Translations under genes and position numbers: made by a program | Origin: Trametopsis cervina | Taxonomy: Eukaryota; Basidiomycota; Agaricomycetes; Polyporales; Irpicaceae | DNA: 64,000 bases | Reading direction: 5' to 3' | NCBI GenBank assembly: GCA_022385755.1 | Contig: MU278367.1 | Coordinates: forward strand, 186,001 to 250,000 | Part shown: in pieces, positions 44,501-55,756 of the stretch | How the letters are laid out: each line of letters starts with the position of its first letter | How positions within the stretch are numbered: the first letter of the stretch is position 1 | Notes under the pieces: model-generated | The model's input: the letters and a program-made list of their open reading frames with translations, nothing else | What the model was told of the DNA's origin: nothing | Database searches by the model: none

Positions 44501-44968
44501 ATGCATGACCTTATCCAACGAGTACATCGACGACTGTCCACCGTAGAACATGACGCCAATTCCGCCGAAAACCATGCTCAGATGGAGCAAAGGCAGGCCG
44601 CCCTTTGAACCGAAATGGGTGGCGATGCCTCGAGTCAAGGTCGTGCGGTTGCCTTGAGTTACTTGATTGACCGACAGGGTGACGAGGAGATCGCAGACTC
44701 GCGACCCCGTCCAAAAATTGAACGATGAATGCTGAAAAGCGAGGGAGGTGGTGGTCAAAAAGCAAAAGAAAAGAAAGAGAAGGAGGATTGGCGAGAAGTG
44801 CCAAGAGGCAGAAAGAAAAGGAGCCATCACCCTCCAAAACTGCACGCGGCCGCCTCCCCGGACATAGCCGGGAGTGGTCGGTGCCGCCGGCAGTGTCTCC
44901 CGAACCTGCCGAAACACCGAGCTCATCGTCAACTTGCGCTCTCGTAACTGCTCTCCTCCAACGCTCAT
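41507..44968 (-). CDS. 1046-aa membrane protein with central coiled coil, unrecognised family
   Basis: Exons 44968-44831, 44731-44440, 44289-43786, 43713-41507; all phases close. Hydrophobic segments near residues 92-112 (LLHLSMVFGGIGVMFYGG), 130-146 (FFAMVFVLVLLVLAYL) and 216-232 (HVFYSFGVMTIAAVLP). A Pro-rich stretch follows, then a long charged coiled coil at about 405-575 (KTRTKTLEDSKRTAEASKRE, ERKRKEIKVAEEVVAALN), and a disordered Ser/Pro tail. The layout suggests a tether or scaffold anchored in a membrane with a cytosolic rod. No catalytic motif or named domain was recognised. Confidence 0.8.
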
Positions 44969-45212
44969 CCTCACCTCCTCGTCATCATCGCACTCGACGA
45001 TGCCCAAGAAAATTGCCTCGACGCTGGCCACCGCTCCTCGAGGGCCACAAACAATGCCTGCATTGGTGCTCACGCTCCATCTATCTGCCCATCACTTGTA
45101 CAGCTACCCACCGTTCTTTCCTGATGGACCACTGATAATGTTGATCCTTCCTTCCAGCCTCGCGGTGGACTAAACATATTGTGGTGCTCATAATCTAGTC
45201 ACAGACCTCGTG

Positions 45213-45485
45213 ATGTTAATTCGACATAACCGAGCTGCCGCTCGCATATTTGCAGCCTCGAAATCCTGCGCTCATTCGACGAAGAAAAATCCCTCGCCGC
45301 AGCATCCCGTATCCTGCCACACAGCAGTGTCATCTGAACAGGCAGATGGTGCTCAACAGAGCAATGAATTCATCACTCATCGCAGCGCTCAAATCTCTCA
45401 ACACCGTGTTTCTATGTCGCCACTAGGCGCCAAGTTTAGCGTCCGCGGAGGGTTCACGCGACACCTTATCATCGAGCACTCCTAG
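45213..45485 (+). CDS. Small hypothetical protein with mitochondrial-type N terminus
   Basis: A 90-codon single-exon frame from an ATG at 45213. It begins MLIRHNRAAARIFAASKSC, a basic amphipathic stretch without acidic residues, typical of a mitochondrial presequence. The rest is polar and has no recognised domain. It lies 244 bp from the divergent membrane coiled-coil gene. It may be a real small gene or chance. Confidence 0.35.
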   Translation: MLIRHNRAAARIFAASKSCAHSTKKNPSPQHPVSCHTAVSSEQADGAQQSNEFITHRSAQISQHRVSMSPLGAKFSVRGGFTRHLIIEHS

Positions 45486-46359
45486 CGCATGATGCAATAT
45501 TGGTCTTCCTTTTTATCCGAGGTGAAAACGAATATATTGGTGAGCACGTAGTGGGGTTATACTTTGTCCTCGACTTGCACCTCGTCTTTCCCAGCAGCAT
45601 CGTCAAGAACACAGCATGTGGGACTGGGAAGCCCGGCGGACCCACGGGAATGATACATCAGATCGCGGGATGAAGACAACGTACGCACTGGAATTGTATC
45701 TCGGCTGTACACACCACTACTGGACCGGTAATGGAGGGCGACACTTCGCACAACAGAGACGCTAGAAGCGCATTATTAGCGTCAGCGGTCGGACACCATT
45801 TCTGACGGGCTCACACTGAAATGATGACCTCCGAACTTTGATATCGTATTGCATTGAACATGCACAAATCCAGTTCTTATCGATGGACGGGAAATGAAGA
45901 TACTCAGATAGCGAAAAGTGCCGCCATCTCACTGCCGGTAACTTTCCTATATTCTTGTATTTCATTCATGTGGCAATATAGAAATGACTTTTATCCCTTC
46001 ATCACACATACATAAGATTGCTGGATATATGCATGCCCAAGGTCTCAATCGTTCGAGACCGACAAAGCTTGATCCTTCAATATTGGACGGCAGGTTTGTA
46101 AAATTGCCGACTGGGGAGGCTCTTCACGAACCCAGCCTGAGAATTACATGTGAACTACACATAAACATAATCAGAACATTATTAGAGTACGATTACGAGC
46201 TGATAGTATCCGATTTGCTTGGCAGTCGTCCTTTGTGGCGTGCGAACCAGCCAGCGCCCTGCATGCTGGCGCCGGTGACGGTGCGTAGCTGCTTGTCCTC
46301 AACTCACCACCTTGCTGTCTCCTTGTCAAAGGGAGTACAATAGCGGAGGTCTTTCCGCG
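45486..46359. other. Intergenic, GET1 promoter side, no convincing gene
   Basis: A 119-codon plus-strand frame (45984-46343) and a short minus-strand frame (near 45557-45751, without an ATG) occur; neither has a domain or splice partners. The stretch is AT-rich around 45,900-46,250. Confidence 0.45.
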
Positions 46360-47149
46360 ATGACTCTTATTTTCACAATATTCGTTCTAGTCTTCGTCAC
46401 TGAAGTGATCTCATGGATAGGCAAGTCTGTCCTGCTCGAACTCGTCAGTCATCACCGTGGAAGTGAATTGCGTGGCTCATTTCTGACACGGTTTCCTCTA
46501 CATCGCACAGGCATACGCCCTTTATCTGCGCGTACTCTACTCCGCTAAGATAGCCCAACAACGTAAACTGAAAGCAGAGATACTCGCGAACAAAAAAGAG
46601 CTGCTGCAGACCAGCGCACAGGATCAGTTCGCGAAATGGGCCAAACTGAGGAGAAGTGTGGACAGGGGGCTCTCTGATTTGGAGAAGCTGAGTAAGTATA
46701 AAGCTGGTCTCGACTGTATGGCGCGTCTCTGATCATCCGACATGGCATTCACAGACAGCGAACTCTCCTCCTCGAAGACGTCCTTCTCAATGAAGTTCAA
46801 CTCCGCAGTGTGGTTCCTGACTGCAGGTCTACAATTCTTCGTTGGCTGGTGGTACCGCAAGTCTGCGGTCTTCTATCTTCCACCTGGCTGGTTCGGTCCT
46901 TTGACGTGGTGGCTCGCGTTCCCCTTCGCCCCAACGGGCTCAGTGAGTTGTGGGGTCTGGCAGATGAGCTGCAGAAGAGTCATAAAGATGGGAGAACGCG
47001 TAGTAAAAGAGCTAATGACAGGTGAGGTTCAAGTGTTGCCACCTGCGTGCCGCTCGGCTGAATCCTCGCCTCATGTAGGGTCTGCAGATCCTGCCAGAAG
47101 CTCGTCTGGCGTAGAAGAACCCAGCGCAAGCGACGCGAAGCTGTCTTAG
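46360..47149 (+). CDS. GET1: GET complex subunit Get1 (WRB homologue)
   Basis: Exons 46360-46443, 46511-46691, 46755-47149 (219 aa). N-terminal membrane segment ([19 protein letters not shown]), a cytosolic coiled coil with [20 protein letters not shown] that binds the Get3 ATPase, then two membrane segments around [40 protein letters not shown] and [16 protein letters not shown]. Get1/Get2 form the ER receptor for tail-anchored protein insertion. The length and topology fit the family. Confidence 0.95.
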
Positions 47150-47918
47150 TAACACTCCCGAGCTGCATTACTATCTGTAATATGTGTATACTGCGCTATA
47201 TAATGGCACATCCGCCATGTTGACGCGTGTATGACACTGGCCACCCTTATTAAGGGATTGCAAGCCTTAGCTGTAACGTCTTTAGTAAGGGTTACTTCTT
47301 TGATTTTGGCTATACTTATCGCACAGCGGTTCCACGACCCTATCACGCGGTTGTGCTAGACTAAGCTTTTTCACAGGGTGTCGAATGTCGAAGCGGCATA
47401 TACAAGACTCTTCATAGGCTTCCCGTGGACTTGCGAACACTGGGGATGAGAACGCGTGACCCAGATAAAGCCAGCCCGCGCACCCACGCTCTTCCATCCC
47501 GTCATACGTGTCGCAAGTCGGAATTCTCTAGGCCTATTGGGGACCTCGACGCATCTGCTTGGGGTGCCGTTCCAGCGCGCCTTCCGCTTTTTGACAACGC
47601 CGCCGGCTACTCAGCGCTGTCGGGACTCCGCGAACTTGGTCTGGGGCAGAGGCCGCCCGCGCGTTCCGTAGGCGGAACGGGCGCTGGGGCGGGAGGCGGC
47701 TGAACGATGTCCGGGGTCCGTATACGGGCGTCTCCTGACATGTGAATACGAGGTATGACGTTCCGTGAATCCGCTCAGAGCCAACTGGACGCGGTATAGC
47801 GGCGTGCCGCCACCGCTTGGGTCTTTATATCTTCAGGTTCCTCGTCTCCTATCCACAACCGTTCCCTCACCTTCCCACCAGCCCGAACTTCACTCAAGCA
47901 TCCCACAACTACTCAACA
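47150..47918. other. Intergenic, malate synthase promoter, no convincing gene
   Basis: 769 bp. The part from 47,500 is GC-rich, and a pyrimidine-rich stretch (TCCTCGTCTCC, CCCTCACCTTCCC) lies just before the ATG at 47919, as is common in basidiomycete core promoters. Confidence 0.5.
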
Positions 47919-49830
47919 ATGTCACCCAAAGGCGTACAAATTCTCAGCACGGAGGCTGCCAAAGCACAAAGCCAGATCCTCACGGACGACGCGTTGACTT
48001 TCCTCGCCGCCCTCCATAGGACGTTCGAAAAGACACGCCAGAGTCTGCTCGTCGCACGAACCGTAGCTCAACAGAGACTCGACGCAGGCACGACACTCGA
48101 CTTCCCTTCCGAAACCGCTCACATTCGTGCGGATCCTTCATGGCTCTGTGCTCCCCCGGCCCCTGGTCTCGAGGATAGGAGAGTTGAAATCACGGGCCCA
48201 ACAGATAGGAAGATGGTCATCAATGCTCTCAATAGTGGAGCAAAGACATTCATGGCTGACTTCGAAGGTACGTACGTTACGACTTATAGTCCCTTGTATG
48301 CGCTAACGCTTTATTCTCACAGACTCGAACTCGCCTACATTCGCCAATATGCTCAACGGACAAGTGAATCTACGAGATGCGATAAGACGCCAGGTTGATT
48401 TCGAGGTGGGAGGAAAGTCGTACAAGCTGTCTGAGAAGCCAGCTGTCCTCATTATCCGGTACGTCGCGCTTGACTCCTTGTACGAACCGATGGGCTAACT
48501 GTTATGTGAACCCAGTCCCCGCGGATGGCATTTAGAAGAGCCTCGCGTTCTTGTAGACAACGAGCCTCTGTCAGCAAGCATCTTCGACTTCGCCCTCTAC
48601 TTCTTCCACAATGCACGAGAGCTTGTAGCCCGCGGATTCGGGCCCTACTTCTACCTTCCCAAGATGGAGCACTACAAGGAGGCCCGTCTCTGGAACGACA
48701 TCTTCAACTTCTCACAGTCCTACATTGGCCTGCCGCACGGCACCGTCCGGGCAACTGTGCTCATCGAGACTCTTCCTGCTGCATTCCAAATGGAGGAGAT
48801 CTTGTTCGAGTTGCGTGAACACTCTTCAGGATTGAACTGTGGCCGGTACGTCGACTCGATAGTATAATGCCTCTGAGTTGTTACTTACGCTATTGATGAC
48901 CGTTCTCGCAGATGGGACTACATCTTCAGCTTTATCAAACGGCGTCGCGCAGACCGCACTGCTGTTCTTCCCGACCGCAAAGAAGTCACCATGGAGGTCC
49001 CCTTCATGGATGCCTACGTGCGACTTCTTATACAAACTTGCCACAGGTGAAGGGTCCCTGACTGTGTGGCTTAGTCTCAGTATGCTAAAGGTCTATTACA
49101 GACGCAAGGTAGCTGCCATGGGTGGCATGTCTGCCCAGATACCTATCAAGGACGACCCCAAGGCGAACGAAGTAGCTATGGCGAAGGTCCGCGCAGACAA
49201 ACTCAGAGAGGTCACGAACGGACATGACGGTACATGGATCGCACACCCTTTGATTAACAAGATTGCCATGGACATCTTCAACGAGCACATGCTAGGCCCG
49301 AACCAAGTATGTCTATGTATTCCTCGGGCACTTCTGATATAATCCCTGACCGACGCTTGTAGTACCACATCCGACGTGAAGACGTCAAAGTGGCCGCGTC
49401 GGATTTGCTGAATACGTCCGTTCCCGGCAAGATCACTGCGGAGGGCATCCGCGGAAATGTAGCGACAGCTCTGTCATACAGCGCTGCATGGGTGGGCGGC
49501 AATGGGTGCATCCCTCTGAACTACCTCATGGAGGACGCGGCGACGGCGGAGATCACCCGTGTGCAACTTTGGCAATACGTGAAGTACAGCTCGCGGGTGT
49601 CCGACACAGGCGAGATCGTCACGAAAGAGTACGTCGACAAGCTGGTGGACGAGGTCGTGCCGACGCTAAAGAGCAACACGCTGACGGAGAAGAACCTCGG
49701 GATCGTCGCGAGCTATTTGAAGAAGCAGATCCGACAGGAGTGGCCGAGCGAATTCTTGACAAGCGACCTGATGACCTACCTCGCAATTGCGGACGGCTGT
49801 CCGCCTCACTGGCAGCGGAGCGTTTTGTAA
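47919..49830 (+). CDS. Malate synthase (glyoxylate cycle)
   Basis: Exons 47919-48267, 48323-48458, 48516-48845, 48912-49046, 49102-49306, 49363-49830 (540 aa). Signature blocks: [98 protein letters not shown]. The catalytic Arg, Glu and Asp in these blocks are present. It condenses glyoxylate with acetyl-CoA to malate. The C terminus reads QRSVL, not an SKL-type peroxisomal signal. Confidence 0.96.
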
Positions 49831-49979
49831 TCTGGGAGCATGAGCGTGGTAGCAGGCGGGCGAGGTTGTAATTGTATTACTGGGACGACACCGAGGTCAT
49901 GTCATAATGTACTATATTCATGAGTTTATTTTTATGCAATTGCTTTCGAATTTCCGCAGACCTGCGTGTTTGCTGAATG

Positions 49980-50530
49980 TCAGATGTTGATAGTACCTTG
50001 ACCAGGCCAAGCGATATTCTGTAGTTCGTCAAGCGCCGGCTGGCGGAGGTCGAACTTCGCGCATCTACCGTTCATTTCATTCACCATCTGCATATTCATT
50101 GGTGCGTATTCGTTCTTCACTCCCTCCAGGCGCTGTTGGAATGCAATAAGCTTCAATCCTAACCACTGCACTGCAAATAGGAAGCAGATGACTGTTGTCT
50201 AATGTTACGTCTGCAAAACTGCCGAGGCTGCTCGTCGCTCAATTATAATTGGTGATCTGGGCTGCCAGTGACCCGCAGCCCATTAAATTCAAAGAAATGC
50301 ACAACGTATGTGTTGATTGAGTCATTGTTATTATCTCGCTGTTGGAGCTCTCTCTTTCTAGGTATATTGCCAACGTGTTCTACCGCGGTGTTTGCGCGAC
50401 CAGGATCCGAACACGCTGCTGCTCCCCTTTACGTGATATGTTGCCCTATGTCGTGCCATTCTGTAGGCACGATGTAGCTGCGTGCCTGCTGCAAAGAAGA
50501 GATTAAGTGGAGATTGAATTGTAGATCCAT
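49980..50530 (-). CDS. Unrecognised small gene with at least three exons
   Basis: Exon 1 50530-50433 starts MDLQFNLHLISSLQQARSY and ends in a GTAAAG donor; exon 2 begins at 50357 (KRELQQRDNNNDSINTYVV, then HFFEFNGL). The last exon, after an acceptor before ~50176, reads LKLIAFQQRLEGVKNEY and ends at 49980. The phase across the last junction could not be fixed. The composition is helical and polar; no family is recognised. It shares a 165-bp divergent promoter with the DUF6533 gene. Confidence 0.45.
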
Positions 50531-50695
50531 GATCCACTATCGCAGAGTGCGCTGCCCTTTCTCGGCATTTATGCCTGGGCTTGTCGCTACTTACGTCTTT
50601 GATTTATAGGTGCGGTGCGCCTGGCTATCTATCGCAATTCGGTGAAAGTATAAAATAGGCAAATACGATTATGGTGCTACCAGTAAACCAGCGAT

Positions 50696-52406
50696 ATGTC
50701 CTCCCCACCGCCTTCAATGAGCATTGGCAACCCTGTCGACACAGCCTGGGACTTTCGTTTGACTCGCGCTATATGGAGTGAGTTTCTAGCATCTCCCAAA
50801 CAATCCTGAACGTTCTCTTTGACTGTGACTCTATAGTGGGATCGTACACACTACTTTTATACGACTACGGTGGGTGCTGTTCCCCTTGTTTACGACGTTC
50901 TTATTGCTGAGACCATCTGCTATCAGCCCTGACTCTCAGCGACGAGGTGAGTTTACCCGCAGAATTACCGCAACCCAAATTTCATCACGCTCGCCTACAG
51001 GTCGCATACATGTGGATAGGCCCGTGGACACGAGCGAGGATCCTATTTCTCTTGGTCCGTATCACGGTCTATTTCGGGGGTCTAATGATTTATTCCATGC
51101 TTCCAGACAAGATACTGGACGTGCGTACACTTGTCTCGATGTTGATGAAATAGATCTAAGGTTCTGTCACCAATAGAATTTTGAGCCTGCTGTCGGTAAC
51201 GTTGTCCTGCACGTTTTGATGAGTTGTCTAACCGAAATTACAGACCTGCTGTCGTTAGTGAGTCCGTGCATTCATGGAACGGATCCTAGTCTTCTCAACT
51301 AGAATATCAGTCCTATTTCTAGACAATCCGACTATACGGGTGAGCACCGCCAAGCTTCTTCATACGACATGCTCTGACTTGCTACTCTGAAGACGTAAGT
51401 CTCTAACATACATACACCTGTGCGGCAGCACTCATCGGCGCACTTTATTTAATTGATTGCAGCTGCAATTTCTCCTATACGTGGTTTGTGTTTTCCGAGG
51501 TCTTCACCCAAGTAACGGGTTCCAGTATGTGGTATCCGACATTCTTGGACGTCTTCTCTTTCTGATGCGTTGCTTGCAGTCATCCTTATCCTGCGCGTGT
51601 ACGCGATATACGACTGCAACAAAAAGCTTCTGAAAGCTCTCTTCGGCTTGCTCGCAAGCGTTCTCATCATTCAAATTGTCTTTTCCGCATTTCTTTCCAC
51701 CAAGAGCGGGTTCAAACGTTAGTGCGCTTGTATCACTCTGCACCAATAACGATATTAACCGCTGCATCAGTGAACCCGTCTCTTCATACTTCAGGCTGCA
51801 TCCCGACACACTGGGTGTACAAGCCTTGGGTGTATTGGGTTCCGGCGACCTCCTTCGATGGCATCCTCTTTGCGCTTGTCGTCGCTCGATCTATACGGCG
51901 TGCTATGGAGCAAGACACCCCAGACTTATTCTTCAAGATGTTCCGTGATTCATCTATCTACTTCGGATTCGTGTTCCTGGTCATAATAGCCGACCTTATC
52001 GTCTGGACTGTAGGAAACGTGAGTGTGATCCCTCGTTGGCAACGCGGCAGACGCTGATGGTCAGCTTCAGCAAGGGCTATATGTTGCCCTTCCAGAGTGA
52101 GTTATTTCGTAGGGTGCTGTGAAAGATACCAACCGTAGTTGGCTGTCCAGGCTGGTCCCGATCCTTCATTCGATCATGGCTTGTCGTATGCTGGTGAGGA
52201 AATACTGTCATACTTCCCTGGGCATACGCATTGACCACTAAAACTGATAGCTGAATATCAACAACATTTCACGGCCGTGGCTTGCGGAACCATGGCGGGA
52301 CCAGGACACCGCAGTGTTCTCTGTTGCACTGCGCCCCCTGTCATTCCTCAAGTCCTCGAGTCCTGTCCAACCCAATTCGCAGTCTGACTCCGCAGAGAGT
52401 GCGTAG
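50696..52406 (+). CDS. DUF6533-type multi-spanning membrane protein
   Basis: Many short exons. The start region reads MSSPPPSMSIGNP, then the DUF6533 signature GSYTLLLYDYALTLSDEVAY and MWIGPWTRARILFLLVRI. Later membrane segments include VILILRVYAIYDCNKKLL, LIIQIVFSAF, DGILFALVVARSIRRA and FGFVFLVIIADLIVW. The protein ends near PVQPNSQSDSAESA with a TAG at 52404. About seven membrane segments are expected. The family is abundant in Agaricomycetes and has no assigned function. Internal exon borders after the fourth exon were not all fixed. Confidence 0.85.
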
Positions 52407-52467
52407 GTTATGTGTCATTGTATAGCACAAACAGAGCATCATATCTTCGTTCATCCCTCGACGCCCA

Positions 52468-52548
52468 TTCTCGAATCTACGAGGTTAAGCAGGTGTTCGG
52501 GGTCTATACGCAATGACATACATTCCCAGCGGTCCGACGTGATAGAGA
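52468..52548 (-). pseudogene. Orphan copy of a kinase-like first exon
   Basis: About 80 bp with ~80% identity by eye to 53992-54072. On the minus strand it reads MSLRIDPEHLLNLVDSR, against MTLCMDPEHLFNLADSR at the start of the kinase-like gene. No further kinase sequence follows it; the DUF6533 stop codon is 60 bp away. Confidence 0.55.
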
Positions 52549-52823
52549 TATGTAGGAACTTGTACACATGAAAAATGTATATTCACTAGCTGTAGTAATG
52601 ATACATGCAAAGAGGCAAGATGGCGTGTAGTAATGCTGAGCATGTATGTAAGGCTAATCGATAGATGGATGGAACATGACACGTATCTAACGTTCTACTC
52701 ACATGCCCTTTCGCTGTCTAGTTGAATGCGTCAACCAGAGCATGTATCGCCAGCCAAACAAATTGACGCTATCTCTGTCCTCGGACAAGTTAATAAACTT
52801 GCAGCTGCAATAAATCAGGAAGC

Positions 52824-54041
52824 TCACGCAAGATGATATGGCCCGAACCAGTACAGCCATTGTGTCATCTTGTTCCAACGCCATGCAATTTGAAGAAGGT
52901 TGATTGTCTGAGACGTAGGAGGGCGGATTTTCGGGTCTTTTCTTGATAGCACACTACAAAACTCCCACAATGCGGGAGGAACCCGAATACACGCAAGTTC
53001 CGGTTCGTTTAGTGCATAATAACTAACCATCTGCATGAGCGGAAAAGGCTTCATCGGAGTATCCATCAGATATGATGCATAAGGCTTACCACACACAAAT
53101 TATGAGCACTTTTCCCCATGCAGTATATGTCATATGCGTAAGGATTGACTCTATCTCTACCTTCGGGAGGCTCAAAATGACCTCCAAAGGGCAGGTAAGG
53201 AACACAGACGTCTCCATGCCCCCCTCTCGGTGGTGGCGGGAGATGTTTTGAGCTGCCAAAATCGATGAAATAGCACTTGCCCTCCTGCACCGGTAATGGA
53301 GATGTTGGAAGCGACGGCTTGCGACAGACCATCATATTATCGGGATGAATATCCTGCACAAAGCTCAATGAGGAACACGTCAGCCTGAATAAGACGTTTA
53401 CTAACAAAGTGCGCTATTCCATTCTCGTGCATGAACTTCAGGCCCTGAGTTATATGAGTGCCAGACATCAAAGACATAGGGATTTACTTACTTCCAGTAG
53501 CTGCTGAATACCATCTGTAAGAGTGTCCAAGGAAGGCCATGACAAACTCGCAATCTCATACAGAAACGGTGTTATAATGAGGCTGGTCTTGTCGCATGGG
53601 ACAATCTCGGCGGGAATGGTGTGGTTGTGACCAGACGAGATGGCTAGCAGTAACCGCATAGCAGACAGTTCCCTATCAAATAAGGCGTTCTCGACGGACT
53701 TCAGCACTAGCAGCGTGCCATTTTCATCGTAATAAGATCGCAGGCGTTGCCAATAATCCTGTACACATACACATCGTTAGTATGGCTGGTAATGAACAGG
53801 AGGGCGACGAACAAGGCGATCCCTGTGTAGCCGGAAGCGGCGGACCAAAGGGACCTGTAATTCTTCCTCGGACCATTGATACAGCTCACTCGTGCTCATT
53901 TGCTTGCGGGAACTGGAGGATAGGTGGCTCACAGCACACCCTCCCGCCCAACCTTGGAGGTACACAGTACGGTACCATGTAAAGTCCTGTTCTCGAATCT
54001 GCGAGGTTAAACAGGTGTTCGGGGTCCATACACAATGTCAT
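52824..54041 (-). CDS. Small protein-kinase-like protein (296 aa)
   Basis: Exons 54041-53976, 53902-53855, 53758-53492, 53444-53406, 53353-53090, 53030-52824; phases close. Kinase-like features: GTLLVLKSV (ATP-site Lys), GLKFMHENGIAHFDIHPDN (catalytic Asp and Asn, HRD reading HFD), CYFIDFGSSKH (DFG), then EPPEGRDRVNPYAYDIYCMGK (APE-like). No Gly-rich loop precedes the Lys, so the N-lobe is short. Such reduced kinases are frequent in Agaricomycetes. An alternative start at 53899 is possible. Only 115 bp separate it from the BI-1 gene. Confidence 0.75.
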
Positions 54042-54156
54042 AGCTTTCCCAAGCGGCCCGATATAGAGGCGTCTAGACGCCAAGACCGAACGGTACCTAA
54101 GCTGCGCAGACGCTGTGCTAATACTGCATCTCTCATCTGAACTACCACCAACAACC

Positions 54157-55502
54157 ATGGCAAGCAATTACACCCAGCCGCCGCCGTCGTACACTGGCCC
54201 GAGCAACAAGGCTCGTGCTGACGAAGAGGCGGGCCAGCCTCTGCTGAGTCCCGCGGGGCCCAGCTCCGGTGCTTACTACGACCAGCCCCTTGCGGGAGAC
54301 ATCCCTGACGACTTCAAGGTGTGTAGAGCTGAGAGCACGTAGGGACGGTACGGCTAACGGTTGTTCATAGTATGGAACGTCTGTGTACGACAGTGCACCT
54401 GAGATCAGGAATGCGTTCGTGCGCAAGGTGTACTCGATCCTCTGTACGTAACGACCGCTTCATGTGTACCGCATTCATTCTGAATTCTCCCACTATGCAG
54501 TCTGTCAGATCGTGAGTACGAATAGACATTATTACTGGGCGGAGGGACTAACAGGAGAGTAGCTCGCTACGTGCATCGTTGCAGGCGGTTTGTCTCAATC
54601 TCGGGATGCCATCTTCTGGGTTCAAACACAGTCAGTATTGCTCGACATCTGCTCGGTCTCTGGTGCTGACCTGTGTCTCTGTTCGTTACAGCACTTGGGC
54701 CTTCTATGTCCCTCTCTTCGGCACGCTCATTAACCTCGGTGTCCTGTACTGGAAGCGCCACAGCCACCCTCTCAACCTCGTCCTATTGTCTACCTTCACT
54801 CTCATGGAGGCCTTCACGCTCGGTGTGATGGTCGCCTTCTTCGATAACGTCATTGTTCTCCAAGCTCTGTACGTCCTGTTTTCGTCTAGCACTGCCTCTT
54901 GTGGCCTTGCGCTAACACTGTCTTCCGCAGCCTCATTACTCTCGGCGTCTTCATTGGCCTAACCTTGTTTACATTCCAGTCGAAGGTACGCCGTCATAGC
55001 ACCCAGAAATTAACGCTGCTAAATCCGCCGTCGATTTTACAGTACGACTTCACTGGCATGGGTCCCTGGTTATTCGGCGGGCTCGTCGCTATGAGTATGC
55101 ATCCTCTCTAGATGCCCACTGCTCTGTGCTGATCATGTCGGATTCGCAGTGATGACCGGTCTTGTCGGAGCGTTCTTCCCTTTCAACAGCACCATGGAAC
55201 TCCTCTACTCTATTGGTGGAACCCTGCTGTTCAGTGGTTACGTCGTGTATGACACTCACGTGATCACGAAGAAGCTTTCCCCCGACGAGTACATCATGGG
55301 TGCTATCAGCCTTTACCTTGAGTGCGTATGCTTATTTGCTGTTTCTTGCGTCACTCACCACGACTATCTGTCTGTCTTTCTTGCAGCTTCATCAACCTCT
55401 GTGAGTACACATTCGCTATTTTTAACCGTTTTCCCCATCGCTAATTCGACCTCTACAGTTATCAACATCCTGCGTCTGCTCAACAACGCCAACGACCGGT
55501 AA
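54157..55502 (+). CDS. BAX-inhibitor-1/Lifeguard (TMBIM) family protein
   Basis: Starts MASNYTQPPPSYTG with a Pro-rich cytosolic tail; many short exons (first 54157-54318, second from 54371). Core: APEIRNAFVRKVYSILFC, then hydrophobic segments LATCIVAGGL, TWAFYVPLFGTLINLGVLYW, FTLMEAFTLGVMVAF, LITLGVFIGLTLFTFQS, YDFTGMGPWLFGGLVA and VVYDTHVITKKLSPDEYI, ending FINILRLLNNANDR. The terminal Asp-containing segment is typical of the family's calcium-leak pore. Role: ER/Golgi/vacuole calcium and stress control. Confidence 0.95.
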
Positions 55503-55756
55503 TCGAGTTCATCGCAGAGTCAATCGGGCCGGTTGGTAGTCATACTGTCAGGGTGCTTTCCAAAGTGCTTGTATATGTCGTTCAAGGATTTCTAGGTTCT
55601 CTTAGTTTGCGGACGCCTTGTAATAGTAGCTTAGTGTCACAATGATATTCGTTCTCGTGTATCACTAATTCTCGAAACGGTACGTTATACAAAAGTCGCG
55701 TGAATATATGCGCATACAGTCTACACATTCATCCTATACACTCTCGCTCTCTCATT

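Noticed and set aside
44725..45173. Plus-strand Lys/Arg/Ser-rich ORFs
   Set aside because: Antisense of exons 1-2 of the membrane coiled-coil gene, whose spliced frames close.
45984..46343. 119-codon plus-strand ORF before GET1
   Set aside because: No domain, AT-rich, overlaps the likely GET1 promoter; coding status not supported.
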